Assembly (NCBI GenBank): GCA_035943635.1
Contig: DASZBX010000035.1
Location: 1 to 64,000, forward strand
From: DASZBX01 sp035943635
GTDB lineage: Bacteria > Actinomycetota > Actinomycetes > Streptomycetales > Catenulisporaceae
Reading direction: 5' to 3'
Length of the DNA stretch: 64,000 nt
This document shows, one piece after another, positions 42,027 to 50,581 of the stretch (its first letter is position 1; each line of letters starts with the position of its first letter). The notes under the pieces were generated by a model that worked only from the letters and a program-made list of their open reading frames with translations, was not told the origin of the DNA and ran no database searches. A program made the translations under genes and the position numbers.

Positions 42027-43202
42027 TCAGTAGCGCAGCACCAGGGCCACCGAACCGTCCTCGGTCAGCGACCCGTCCGGCACGAACCGCACCTCGGTCT
42101 CCATGTCCAGGGCCATCTCGACCAACTGGTCGACCACGTCCTCCTCGGCCGGGCCGAGCAGCGCCATCGGGCCGGTGCCGGCCATCTCGCCGCCGGCGGT
42201 CGCGGCCAGGGCCGACTCGTCGTCCTCGATCACGTTCAGGTGGTCCCCGGAGATCCGCGCGGTGACCCGGTAGTGCTCCTCGACCAGCAGGAGCGAGCCG
42301 CGGCCCTGGCCGACCGCCTCCCACACCTCGGCCAGGCCGCCGGCGAAGCGGCGCTGCCCGCGCGAGCGGCCGAGCCGGTCCAGCGCCTCCGCGTCCAGCC
42401 GGTCCAAGTGCGCGGCCAGGGCCGGGCGCAGCCGTTCGGCCAGCTCGTGCGTCGGAGCCTTGTCCAGTCCGGCCTGGGCGACCCGGCCGACGAACTCGAT
42501 CAAGTACTCGGACAGGTCGTCGAACACGGCCAGCAAGCTGTTCGTGCCGACCAGGAACACCGGGCGCCGCTCGTACTCCATCGCCCGGCCCAGGGCCGCG
42601 TCCACGGTGCGCAGGTACTGGCGGACTCGCTCCTCGCGCTGCGGGCCGGGCCGGGGGCCGAAGTTCGGGCCGGGCAGCGCGTCCTCGGGGTCGGGGATCT
42701 CCGGTTCCAGCGGGAAGCCCAGGCCCAGGCCGTCGGCCGGGACCAGCTCGGTGCCGGCGCCCTCCCACAGGTGGCCGGCCTCCTCGGAGATCACCAGCAC
42801 CCAGTACGGCCGGGCGTAGATCCGGGCCGCGACCAGGTTGCGGGTCAGGAAGGTGTCGGCCACCACCAGCCGGTCCGGCACCGGCGAGGGCGAGGTCAGC
42901 AGCCAGTTGTGGTGCTCGCCCGGGGCGACCAGGATCAGCAGCCCGTCGCCGGCGTGCTCGAAGTCGACCTGGGCCGCGGCCAGGTCCAGCTGCCCTTCCA
43001 GGTCCAGCCGGAGCGAGCGGTCCACCTTCGGGTCCTCCACGATCCGCCGCTTGGCCTCGACCAGGAGGTTGCGCAGCCGGATCGGGTCCTGGGCGGTCTC
43101 CGGCCGGTGCCGGTGGGTCGGCATGAGCAGGGAGAGCGCCGGATACCTGCGCTCACGCCGCAGGTCGCGCAGTACCGCCGGGGTCAGGTCGCTGGTGTGC
43201 AT
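42027..43202 (-). CDS. baeRF3-like (bacterial archaeo-eukaryotic release-factor family) protein
   Basis: A 391-residue protein. The N-terminal region has the sequence pattern of baeRF3 proteins, ALSLLMPTHRHRPETAQDPIRLRNLL, and the middle and C-terminal parts (RRPVFLVGTNSLLAVF, GSLLLVEEHYRVTARI, EEDVVDQLVEMALDMETEVRFV) resemble eRF1 domains 2 and 3. This family is thought to act at the ribosome or on aminoacyl/peptidyl-tRNA, in conflict or translation-rescue settings, but no member of this subgroup is well known. The canonical GGQ loop of eRF1 is not visible. ATG 43202 overlaps a GCATGC palindrome. Confidence 0.65.
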   Translation of the reverse strand: MHTSDLTPAVLRDLRRERRYPALSLLMPTHRHRPETAQDPIRLRNLLVEAKRRIVEDPKVDRSLRLDLEGQLDLAAAQVDFEHAGDGLLILVAPGEHHNWLLTSPSPVPDRLVVADTFLTRNLVAARIYARPYWVLVISEEAGHLWEGAGTELVPADGLGLGFPLEPEIPDPEDALPGPNFGPRPGPQREERVRQYLRTVDAALGRAMEYERRPVFLVGTNSLLAVFDDLSEYLIEFVGRVAQAGLDKAPTHELAERLRPALAAHLDRLDAEALDRLGRSRGQRRFAGGLAEVWEAVGQGRGSLLLVEEHYRVTARISGDHLNVIEDDESALAATAGGEMAGTGPMALLGPAEEDVVDQLVEMALDMETEVRFVPDGSLTEDGSVALVLRY

Positions 43203-43338
43203 GCTCGCCTTCCTGGGGGAGTGCCGCAGGAGCTGGCAGCCGTGTCGTTTCACCAGCCCGTTTCCAGCAAAACACGCAATCGGGTGCTCGGCGACTCGGT
43301 TCGGGCCGCGACCGGGGCGAAGGCGGCGGGTACTGCGG

Positions 43339-43396
43339 CCCGACGGCCGTGGCCCGCGCCACCGGCGCACCGGTCGGGCAGGCCACGGCCGTCGGG
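43339..43396 (-). terminator. Long-stem terminator of the sedolisin gene
   Basis: CCCGACGGCCGTGGCC (43339-43354) pairs perfectly with GGCCACGGCCGTCGGG (43381-43396), 16 bp, around a 26-base loop. It lies 14 bp downstream of the stop of the minus-strand peptidase. Confidence 0.8.
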
Positions 43397-43410
43397 TGGG
43401 CCGGTGCGGG

Positions 43411-44841
43411 TCAGTACTGCGCGAGCGCGGGCACGAACCGGGCCGCGTCGACGGTGCCCCAGCCGCTGGCCAGGTCGTAGCCGGGCCCGGCCTGGTAGCC
43501 GGTCACGCCCTGGTAGGAGTTGTTCCCGGTGGTCACGTCCACGATCCCGGTCCGCGCACCGAGCCCGGTCCGGCTCCACCGGCCGAGGGAGTACAGGGCG
43601 GCGTTGATGTCGCCGAGCCGGTGCCCGGCGTACTGGTCGGCCAGCGCGACGATCCCGGCGAAGATCGGGGTGGCCTCGCTGGTGCCGCCGACCAGGCTCC
43701 AGCCGGCCTCGGTCGGGTCGTAGCTGGTGTACACCCACGCACTGCCGTTGACCGCGCCGGACATGGAGATGTCCGGGTAGCCGCGGCGGGCGCCGACCAC
43801 CGAGGACACCGCGGCCTGGAAGCCGGGCCGGGCGAAGACCGCGGACACCCCGCCGCCGCCCGCGCCGTAGCCGTCGTTCCAGACCGTGTCCGGCTGCACC
43901 CGGTTCCCGGCGTCGTCCAGGGACAGCCGGGTGCCGCCGACCGCGGTGACCAGCGGGTCGCTCGGCGGCCAGTCGGCCACCCGGTAGGCGAAGTCCTGGC
44001 CGTCCAGCTGCGCGTCGGTGGCGCCCGCGTCCCCGGACGCGGCCAGCACGCTCACCCCGCGGGTGGCGGCGTCGGCGAAGGCGCCGCGCAGGCCGAGCAG
44101 GCTGGAGTAGTCGCCCTGGGCGAACCCGGGGAAGGTGTTCTCGGTCGCGCCGAAGCTCTGCGAGATCACGTCGCCGACGCCCTGGTCGATCAGGTGCTTC
44201 TCCCCGGCCATGATCTCCGCGAAGCCGGTCGTGCCCTCGGTCTCGGCCACCCCGGTCTCCAGCAGCACGATGGTCGCGCCGGGGGCGACCGAGTGCGCGT
44301 ACTCGACGTCGAGCGAGGTCTCATAGGCCCAGCTGTCCATGGACGCGTCGGTCGAGCTGAACGGCGGGACGGTGCCCGACTTGACCACCTGCACGTGGGT
44401 GTTCGGCAGGCCCCAGTGCGCGTCGAAGGTGTCCAGGTCGTTCTGGATGGTCGGGGAGCCGAACGAGTCGACGATCACGATCGTCCGGCCCGCGCCGGTC
44501 ACGCCCCGGGCGTACAGGGGGTTGAGATCGTAAGCGCGGCGGTACTGCACCGGCGAGTAGCAGGCCAGCGTGTAGGTGGTCTCACACGCGGTGGTCGAGA
44601 CCGGGTCGCCCTTGATCCCCTCGACCAGGATGTGGCCCGCGCTGGCCGGGACGGGGGTGACCGCGTCGAGCGCCGCGGCGGCCGCGAGGGTAGCTGAAAC
44701 GGGTGAAGCGGCCGGAGCCGGCAGGGCGGCCGCCGCGGACAGGGCCGGGAGCGCGGACAGGGCCAGAGCGGTGACGCTGCCGGCGGCCAGCGCGCGTCGG
44801 CGGACGGCTTTAGCCCGTAGTGGTGAAGACGTGGTAGGCAT
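43411..44841 (-). CDS. Secreted S53 (sedolisin/kumamolisin-like) serine-carboxyl protease
   Basis: A 476-residue protease with an N-terminal export signal (AVRRRALAAGSVTALALSALPALS). The catalytic residues are Glu174 and Asp178 (WAYETSLDVE), Asp271 (ASGDAG) and Ser388 in GGTSEATPIF. The C-terminal calcium site region reads NSYQG...GPGYDLASGWGT. These enzymes work outside the cell at low pH. The normal ~150-residue S53 prodomain is absent: after the signal there is only a ~60-residue Ala-rich leader, as in other small bacterial sedolisins. A palindrome near the start may be an operator. Confidence 0.92.
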   Translation of the reverse strand: MPTTSSPLRAKAVRRRALAAGSVTALALSALPALSAAAALPAPAASPVSATLAAAAALDAVTPVPASAGHILVEGIKGDPVSTTACETTYTLACYSPVQYRRAYDLNPLYARGVTGAGRTIVIVDSFGSPTIQNDLDTFDAHWGLPNTHVQVVKSGTVPPFSSTDASMDSWAYETSLDVEYAHSVAPGATIVLLETGVAETEGTTGFAEIMAGEKHLIDQGVGDVISQSFGATENTFPGFAQGDYSSLLGLRGAFADAATRGVSVLAASGDAGATDAQLDGQDFAYRVADWPPSDPLVTAVGGTRLSLDDAGNRVQPDTVWNDGYGAGGGGVSAVFARPGFQAAVSSVVGARRGYPDISMSGAVNGSAWVYTSYDPTEAGWSLVGGTSEATPIFAGIVALADQYAGHRLGDINAALYSLGRWSRTGLGARTGIVDVTTGNNSYQGVTGYQAGPGYDLASGWGTVDAARFVPALAQY

Positions 44842-44896
44842 GTGACTCCTCGTAGGTTATCTGATGTATTTCAACCTGAGTATTAATCAAACCTGA

Positions 44897-44910
44897 GGAG
44901 ATCAATCTCC
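44897..44910. promoter_or_regulatory. Palindrome and direct repeats upstream of the protease
   Basis: GGAGATCAATCTCC is a perfect 6+2+6 palindrome. Upstream of it AACCTGAG occurs twice (44874-44881, 44891-44898), 17 bp apart, in an AT-rich stretch before the sedolisin start. They could be regulator sites or the promoter of either the protease or the divergent glycerate kinase gene. Confidence 0.4.
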
Positions 44911-44998
44911 TGTCCCGCGCTCGGCCACCCGGCCCAGGACTATGCTGATCGGGTGTCTGAACAGGCCTGATATCGCCGCGCGCAAGGAGGGGGCCACG

Positions 44999-46162
44999 AT
45001 GCCGACCGGGCGTTGCAGGGTGCTGGTCGCCCCGGACAAGTTCAAGGGCTCGCTGACCGCCGCCGAGGCGGCCGAACGGCTGGCCCGCGGCCTGCGCGCG
45101 GCCCGGCCGGACTGGCCGGTGCGCACCCTCCCGGTCGCGGACGGCGGCGACGGCACCGTGGACGCCGCCGTGTCGGCCGGGTTCGACCGCCGGACCGCGA
45201 CCGTGCCCGGGCCGGTGGGGGAGCCGGTACCGGCCTCGTTCGCCCTGCGCAACGAGGTGGCCGTGGTCGAACTGGCCGAGGCCGGCGGACTGCGCCGGCT
45301 GCCGCGGGGCGAGGACCCGCTGGGCGCGCACACCCGCGGCACCGGAGCGCTGATCGCCGCCGCCCTGGCCGCCGGAGCCAAGACGATCGTGCTGGGCGTG
45401 GGCGGCAGCGCGTCCACCGACGCCGGGACCGGGCTGCTCACCGCGCTCGGCGTGCGATTTGTCGACAATGAAGGGCGACCGGTCGCCGACGGCGGCGGCC
45501 ACCTGCACCGGATCGCGGCCGCCGACCTGTCCGGGCTCGACCCCCGGGTGCGCCGGACCAGGTTCCTGCTCGCCTCCGACGTCGACAATCCCCTGCTCGG
45601 CCCGAACGGCGCCGCGGCCGTCTACGGACCGCAGAAGGGCGCGAGCCCCGCGGACGTGGCCCTCCTGGAGGCCGGGCTGCGCAACGTGGTCAACGTGCTC
45701 GGCGCCGACGCCACCACTGCGGCCGCGGCCGCCGACCTGCCGGGCGCGGGCGCGGCAGGCGGCGCCGGGTACGCGGCCCTCGCGGTGCTCGGCGCAACCC
45801 GCCGGTCCGGGATCGACCTGGTCCTGACCACGATCGGCTTCGACCGCGCCCTGGCCGACGCCGACCTGGTGATCACCGGCGAAGGCCGCCTGGACGCGCA
45901 GACCCTCCGAGGCAAGGCCCCGGCCGGAGTCGCCCGGGCCGCCGGAGCCCGCGGCCTGCCGGTCCTGGCCGTGTGCGGCCAACTGGACCTGAGCCCGCAG
46001 GAGACGGCCGCGGCCGGATTCGCCGCCGCCTACGCCCTGACCGACCTCGAACCGGACCCGGCAAAATCCATCGCCGACGCCGGACCGCTCCTGCAACGCC
46101 TCGGCGAACGCATCGCCCGCGACTGGTCGGCCCGCACAACGTCGACACCAGAGAACAGTTGA
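44999..46162 (+). CDS. Glycerate kinase (GarK/GlxK family)
   Basis: A 387-residue protein with family features: N-terminal VLVAPDKFKGSLTAAEAAERLARGL, LPVADGGDGTVDAA, a mid region with IVLGVGGSASTDAGTGLLTALG and RFLLASDVDNPLLGPNGAAAVYGPQKGA, and DLVITGEGRLDAQTLRGKAPAGVAR. It phosphorylates D-glycerate (2-glycerate type) with ATP. The ATG at 44999 has AAGGAGGGGG upstream; a longer frame would lack a good site. It is divergent from the protease and stands alone. Confidence 0.92.
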   Translation: MPTGRCRVLVAPDKFKGSLTAAEAAERLARGLRAARPDWPVRTLPVADGGDGTVDAAVSAGFDRRTATVPGPVGEPVPASFALRNEVAVVELAEAGGLRRLPRGEDPLGAHTRGTGALIAAALAAGAKTIVLGVGGSASTDAGTGLLTALGVRFVDNEGRPVADGGGHLHRIAAADLSGLDPRVRRTRFLLASDVDNPLLGPNGAAAVYGPQKGASPADVALLEAGLRNVVNVLGADATTAAAAADLPGAGAAGGAGYAALAVLGATRRSGIDLVLTTIGFDRALADADLVITGEGRLDAQTLRGKAPAGVARAAGARGLPVLAVCGQLDLSPQETAAAGFAAAYALTDLEPDPAKSIADAGPLLQRLGERIARDWSARTTSTPENS

Positions 46163-46244
46163 CCGAGAACCTCATCCGCAGGACCATCAAGGGATCTGAG
46201 CCGCTGCCAACGCATGAGCTGTACCATGTGAGCGGACTATCGCA

Positions 46245-46604
46245 GTGAGCGACCGACGGGGGTCACCAGTGGATGACACGAGCCGAATATCGGCGCAACT
46301 TCCCACGAGCGTTTACATCCCAGCCCATCCGCGCCGGGACCCGGACCACCCGGATCCGGTGCTGGGCTTCGAGATCCGGGTCCTCGCCGACGGCACCCGG
46401 GTCCTGCCCGCCTTCAGCACGGTCGAGCAGCTGGCCGCGGCGCTCGGCCCGGCCCAGCCCTGGGCACTGCTGCCGCTGCGCGCCGCCCGGGCCCTGCTGG
46501 GCATCGCCGGGGTCGACAGTGTCCTGATCGACCCGCAGGTCGCCGACGGTGCGCCGCGCTGGACCGCCCAGGACCTCGCGCAGCTGGTCGGGAGCGTGCG
46601 ATGA
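46245..46604 (+). CDS. SAV_915-family small protein
   Basis: A 119-residue protein of the type that occurs directly before WXG100-like genes in many actinobacteria: SVYIPAHP..DPDHPDPVLGFEIRVLADGTRVLPAFSTVEQL...ALLPLRAARALLG. There are no catalytic motifs. The GTG start overlaps the sequence after the glycerate kinase by 82 bp of spacer. It overlaps the next gene by ATGA, so it is co-translated with it. Its role in the secretion set is unknown. Confidence 0.75.
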   Translation: MSDRRGSPVDDTSRISAQLPTSVYIPAHPRRDPDHPDPVLGFEIRVLADGTRVLPAFSTVEQLAAALGPAQPWALLPLRAARALLGIAGVDSVLIDPQVADGAPRWTAQDLAQLVGSVR

Positions 46605-46906
46605 GCGCCACCTACACGGTCGTGCTGGCCGACCTGGCCGCGGCGGCCACGAAGTTCACCACCGAGTCCGACACCTACAAGGCGATCGTGCCCGCGGACG
46701 GCCCGCCCTGCCCGGACGGCGGCGACGCCGCGGTGAACGAGAGCCTCAAAGCAGTGGTCGAAGTCGCGGCCGCGCTGCACCTGCAGATCGCCGGGATCAT
46801 CGCGGACCACGGTACCAAGCTGAAGAACGCGCACGACCAGTACCAGAAGACCGAGGAGTCGCTCGGCCAGATGTGCACGGACCTGACCAAGGCCGCTAAG
46901 CCGTAG
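46601..46906 (+). CDS. WXG100-like small helical protein
   Basis: A 101-residue helical protein. It has the length of ESX/T7SS substrates and a long helical hairpin (VVLADLAAAATKFTTESDTYKAI; LKNAHDQYQKTEESLGQMCTDL), but no WxG itself. It is coupled to the SAV_915 gene by ATGA and followed 28 bp later by a larger WXG protein. It may be a secretion partner or chaperone of that protein. Confidence 0.65.
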   Translation: MSATYTVVLADLAAAATKFTTESDTYKAIVPADGPPCPDGGDAAVNESLKAVVEVAAALHLQIAGIIADHGTKLKNAHDQYQKTEESLGQMCTDLTKAAKP

Positions 46907-46934
46907 TGAATCCGAGTTCGGGGAGGAAGAACAG

Positions 46935-48350
46935 ATGACCGGGGCGCAGAAGCCGTCCACCCTGGCGAGTTTCTCGCAGGACTGGGTCGGCGGGGACATC
47001 CACGGCCTGTCCGCGTTCGCGGGCACCGTCTACGGCTACCTGCCGGACATGACCGACGTGGTCACCGTGCTCGAGTCCAGCGTGGCGCAGATCGAGAACG
47101 ACGCGGGCTGGACCGGCGCCGCGGCCACCGCGTTCTCCAACGCCTGGCAGCAGGACGCACTCGCGGTCACCGCCGTGGTCGCGGTGTTCCAGCAGATCGG
47201 CGACACGGTCGACGCCCTCGCGGTGAACCTGGCCAACATCGAAAGCGCCCTGGAGAGCGCCGCAGACGAGGTCGCCGCCCAGGGCGTGCGGGTAGGCCCG
47301 AACGGTGTCCCGCCCACGATGCCCGACGGCCCGTACGCGGTCGGCTCGCCCGCGGCGAAGCTGCAGTCCTACGTCGACGGGTACGCCGCCGCGTACAACC
47401 TGGCCATGGGCGAGGCGCTGCGGGCCCGGAACCTGGCCAGCGAGTCCCTGCAAGGGCTCGAAGCCCAGATCGCCCCGCCGGACGGCAACCGGACCAGCAG
47501 CCCGGAGGCGAACGTCAGCGAGTCCACCCCCAGCACGCTGGCCGCGATGGTCCGCTCGCTCTGGTCCGTCCCGGCGCTCTACACCGAGGCCGCCGAGGCG
47601 AAGGTCAGGGCGGCCGAGACCACCGAGAGCGACGCGGTCGCCGCGTACAAGGCGGCCAAGAAGCTGTACATGGCGAACTTCAGCACCCAGAGCGCCGCCG
47701 ACGCGGCCAAGCTCAGGGCGCTCGGCAACGAGATCGGCACCGCGCGCACCGAACTGAGCGCGGTCACCACGAAACTGGACGGCGCCGAGACCCTGGTGGC
47801 CAAGTTCCCCGGCAGCAAGGTGCTCAACACCACCGTCGGCAGCGCCTCGGACAGCCTGGCCAAGGTGTTCCACATCGGCGGCGCCGGCGGCGCGGCCGGG
47901 GCCTCGGACGAGGCGACGGCCAGCGCCCTGGACAAGATCATCGACTTCGGCAAGGGCCTGCCGGTCATCGACGTGCTCGCCGTGGTCGCGGGCACGGCGC
48001 TGGACTCGGACCAGAGCATCCGCGGCGGCAAACCGTGGTACGAGGCCGTGCCCGAGGACCTGCTGGCCAACGTGGCCGGCCTGGCCGCCGGGATCGGCGT
48101 GCTCGCGCTGCTGCCGGAGGAGGCCACGGTCGCCGTGGTCGGCGTCGCGGTCGCCGGAGCCGCGGTCCTGGGCATGGGCGTCACCGACGAGATCGAGAAC
48201 CTGTTCAGCGAGCACTGGAGCCAGGACTGGCACAAGAGCGGCGTGGTGGCCGGCACCCTGGACGGCATCGGGCACTCGGTCTCCAACACCGTCGACGAGA
48301 TGGGCAACAGCTTCAAGTCCGGCTGGAACGCCGTGAAGAGTATTTTCTAA
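46935..48350 (+). CDS. WXG100-domain putative T7SS effector or scaffold
   Basis: A 471-residue protein. The N-terminal ~100 residues contain a WXG100-type helical hairpin (ENDAGWTGAAATAFSNAWQQDALA with the WTG motif). A long helical middle part follows (LTRNLASESLQGLEAQI and RALGNEIGTARTELSAVTTKLDGAETL), and the last ~110 residues are hydrophobic and Ala/Gly/Val-rich (VAGLAAGIGVLALLPEEATVAVVGVAVAGAAV) then amphipathic (WKSGVVAGTLDGIG). This C-terminal domain could be a membrane-active toxin or a fusion to a pore. GAGGAAGA lies before the start. Confidence 0.7.
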   Translation: MTGAQKPSTLASFSQDWVGGDIHGLSAFAGTVYGYLPDMTDVVTVLESSVAQIENDAGWTGAAATAFSNAWQQDALAVTAVVAVFQQIGDTVDALAVNLANIESALESAADEVAAQGVRVGPNGVPPTMPDGPYAVGSPAAKLQSYVDGYAAAYNLAMGEALRARNLASESLQGLEAQIAPPDGNRTSSPEANVSESTPSTLAAMVRSLWSVPALYTEAAEAKVRAAETTESDAVAAYKAAKKLYMANFSTQSAADAAKLRALGNEIGTARTELSAVTTKLDGAETLVAKFPGSKVLNTTVGSASDSLAKVFHIGGAGGAAGASDEATASALDKIIDFGKGLPVIDVLAVVAGTALDSDQSIRGGKPWYEAVPEDLLANVAGLAAGIGVLALLPEEATVAVVGVAVAGAAVLGMGVTDEIENLFSEHWSQDWHKSGVVAGTLDGIGHSVSNTVDEMGNSFKSGWNAVKSIF

Positions 48351-48386
48351 CCGCCCCACCCCACTGCTGACCAGTCAGGAAGCCGG

Positions 48387-49601
48387 ATGCAATTCCCGCT
48401 GCGCCGAAAGTTCACCGACTCCGATGGGTTCCCCGGCCCACCCCCGACCTGGTCGCGGATGCACCGGTCGGACCTGCCGGCCGAGGTGACCCTCCTGGTG
48501 CTGCCCTATGTCGGCGCGAGCTGGCGGGCCCGCGGCGGCGGGTACTGGTTCAGCCGGGTCTTCGCGGTCGTGGTCCTGGCCGTGCCCGCGGCGGCGTTCA
48601 CCGGATTGGATTACCTGATCCTGTGGGGCGAGCACCGGCGCGGCGGATACTCGCCCATGTTCTGGTTCACCGCCGCGCTGCTCGCCCTGGGCTTCTGCTG
48701 GGGGTTCGCGGCCGGCCTGGTCCTGGACGAGTTCCCGTTCACCTGGTGGACCCGTTCGCGGCAGGCACTCGTGCGCAGGGTCGGAGTTCTGCTGCAAGGG
48801 CTGCTGCTCGTGGCCTTTCTCGTGACGACGCCCGGCATGTGGGTGGCCGCGCTCATCGACCAGCTGCGGGGGCGTCCGGCGGCGGAACGCCTGGCCTTGG
48901 CGGATCTGGAAGACCAGCTCGCCGAGCATGCCGCCGGACACAAGCCTGCCATCGGCGCGCGGTACAACGAGCAGGTCAGCCGCTTGGCGGAAGCCTACGA
49001 TCCGGCGCAACCACGGCGCCTCCCGCCGCGCGACCAGCTACCCGAGAGCATCAAAATCAGACAGCTGCCGGGCCTTGGGACGACCTGGTACGAACGCGGC
49101 CCCGCGTACTGGATCCGCCGATTGTTGATCGCCCTGTTGTACGTGCTCGCATTGCTGGTCACGGGTGTAGCGGCGGTCGGTATCGCGGACGGTGTCAGCA
49201 ACGGGCATACCAGCGGCAGGTTCTGGACAGCCATCGCGGTCGAAGCGGTGACGAACCTGGTGTTCCTGATCTACAGCGCGATCAGCATGCGCCGGGCCGC
49301 CGCGAACAGGCATTATCGCCTGAAGAGGACCATTCAAACCATGCGGCTGGTCAGAGTGATGCCGTACATCGGCCTGGTCCTCCTGGTGCTGTTCGTCGTC
49401 GGCGCGGCCACCAAGATCGAGTTCCTCATGGGGCTGGCCCTGGCGCCGATCTTCCTGCCGGCCGCGCTCATGGGCTGCGGCGTCATGCTGCTGCTGGTGA
49501 TCGAGGCGTGCCGTCCCCTGCTTTCCCAGGAGACCCGGGCCCGGGACCTGCTCGAGGAGCAGCTGCGCGTGGCCGTGAAGCCGGCCAGGCCCCGGGCCTG
49601 A
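48387..49601 (+). CDS. Seven-helix membrane protein of the WXG gene set
   Basis: A 404-residue protein with about seven predicted transmembrane helices (near 55-80, 91-113, 131-155, 243-268, 278-299, 325-343 and 346-372) and a large cytoplasmic loop from ~160 to 240 (RPAAERLALADLEDQLAEH, KIRQLPGLGTTWYERG). It belongs to no family I know. It is 36 bp after the WXG protein and on the same strand, so it could be its immunity protein or part of its membrane machinery. Confidence 0.6.
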   Translation: MQFPLRRKFTDSDGFPGPPPTWSRMHRSDLPAEVTLLVLPYVGASWRARGGGYWFSRVFAVVVLAVPAAAFTGLDYLILWGEHRRGGYSPMFWFTAALLALGFCWGFAAGLVLDEFPFTWWTRSRQALVRRVGVLLQGLLLVAFLVTTPGMWVAALIDQLRGRPAAERLALADLEDQLAEHAAGHKPAIGARYNEQVSRLAEAYDPAQPRRLPPRDQLPESIKIRQLPGLGTTWYERGPAYWIRRLLIALLYVLALLVTGVAAVGIADGVSNGHTSGRFWTAIAVEAVTNLVFLIYSAISMRRAAANRHYRLKRTIQTMRLVRVMPYIGLVLLVLFVVGAATKIEFLMGLALAPIFLPAALMGCGVMLLLVIEACRPLLSQETRARDLLEEQLRVAVKPARPRA

Positions 49602-49688
49602 CCGGCGCCCGGCCCGGCTGCGCGGCCGGTCCGCGCCGCGCGGTCCCGGTTCGTTGCCGGTACATCAGCACGCGAGTATGGTGGCGCC

Positions 49689-50570
49689 ATGGCATGGGGA
49701 ATCAGTCGCCGTACGCCCGGTAAACGCGCAGCTGGAAGGCCGGGTTCGGGGCCCGAGGGGCGGTTGTCGGACGACGCCTTCCTCGCCCTGGTGCGCGAGG
49801 CCCTGAGCACGGTCGCGCCCGAGCTGATCGCCGACTCGGCGATCAAGGACGGCGTCCTGGCCGCCAGCCCGGGCTGGAGCGTGACGGTCCGGCCGAACCA
49901 CACCGGCCGCCGGGACCACTACGACCTCGCGGTCGTGCCGGACACGTCCGCCGAGCCCGCGATCGCGGTCGTCGACTGCGCGCAGGGGTCCGGTAAGACC
50001 GCGCACCAGGCCGCCGAGCGTGCGGTGGACCAGTGGTTGCGCACGGCCGGGATGTGCGTGCTGGAGATGTTCGACCGGCGCGGCCGGTTCGCCGAGCACG
50101 TCGGCGGCAGCGACCCGTTCGGCGTGCCCGGCTGGTTCGCGGTCATGTCGGGGGTGACCGGGTACGGGTTCAGCGTGCCCGAGTGCCACCGCCTGCAACG
50201 CTGGTTCGTGCGCAACCGGGCCCAGCACGCGATCGCGGGCGTGCTGGACGAGGCCATGCGCGGCCGCTCGTTCGCCGGGGTGACCTTCTTCTACGGCGGC
50301 CCGCCCGAGGACATGGAGGCCGAGGTGCGGATCGACGGGGAACGCCACGCCGCCGCCTCCGCGGCCCTGGCCGCGCTCGACTGGCCGGTGGTCGAGTGCT
50401 TCACCGCGATCCGCAGCTACACGGTGTTCGTGCCCGAGACGGAAGGCGCGCCGGGAAGCGGCGGCCTCGATGGCGGCGGCGAGGCGGCCGGCCGGGGCAG
50501 GTCCGTCTATTTCCCGGCCGGCTTCCCGGCGCACCGGATCAGCATCGGCGCCAGTGACGCAGTGCACTGA
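49689..50570 (+). CDS. Conserved hypothetical protein next to the WXG set
   Basis: A 293-residue alpha/beta protein with no known domain I can name: an N-terminal basic leader, DDAFLALVREALSTVAPELIADSAIKDGV, then DHYDLAVVPDTSAEPAIAVVDCAQGSG, a middle helical part with WLRTAGMCVLEMFDRRGRFAEHV, and a C-terminal half with SFAGVTFFYGGPPEDMEAEVRIDGE and ALAALDWPVVECFTAI. It may belong to the preceding operon, 87 bp downstream. It could be an immunity-type protein. Confidence 0.5.
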   Translation: MAWGISRRTPGKRAAGRPGSGPEGRLSDDAFLALVREALSTVAPELIADSAIKDGVLAASPGWSVTVRPNHTGRRDHYDLAVVPDTSAEPAIAVVDCAQGSGKTAHQAAERAVDQWLRTAGMCVLEMFDRRGRFAEHVGGSDPFGVPGWFAVMSGVTGYGFSVPECHRLQRWFVRNRAQHAIAGVLDEAMRGRSFAGVTFFYGGPPEDMEAEVRIDGERHAAASAALAALDWPVVECFTAIRSYTVFVPETEGAPGSGGLDGGGEAAGRGRSVYFPAGFPAHRISIGASDAVH

Positions 50571-50581
50571 CCCGGGCTCTC

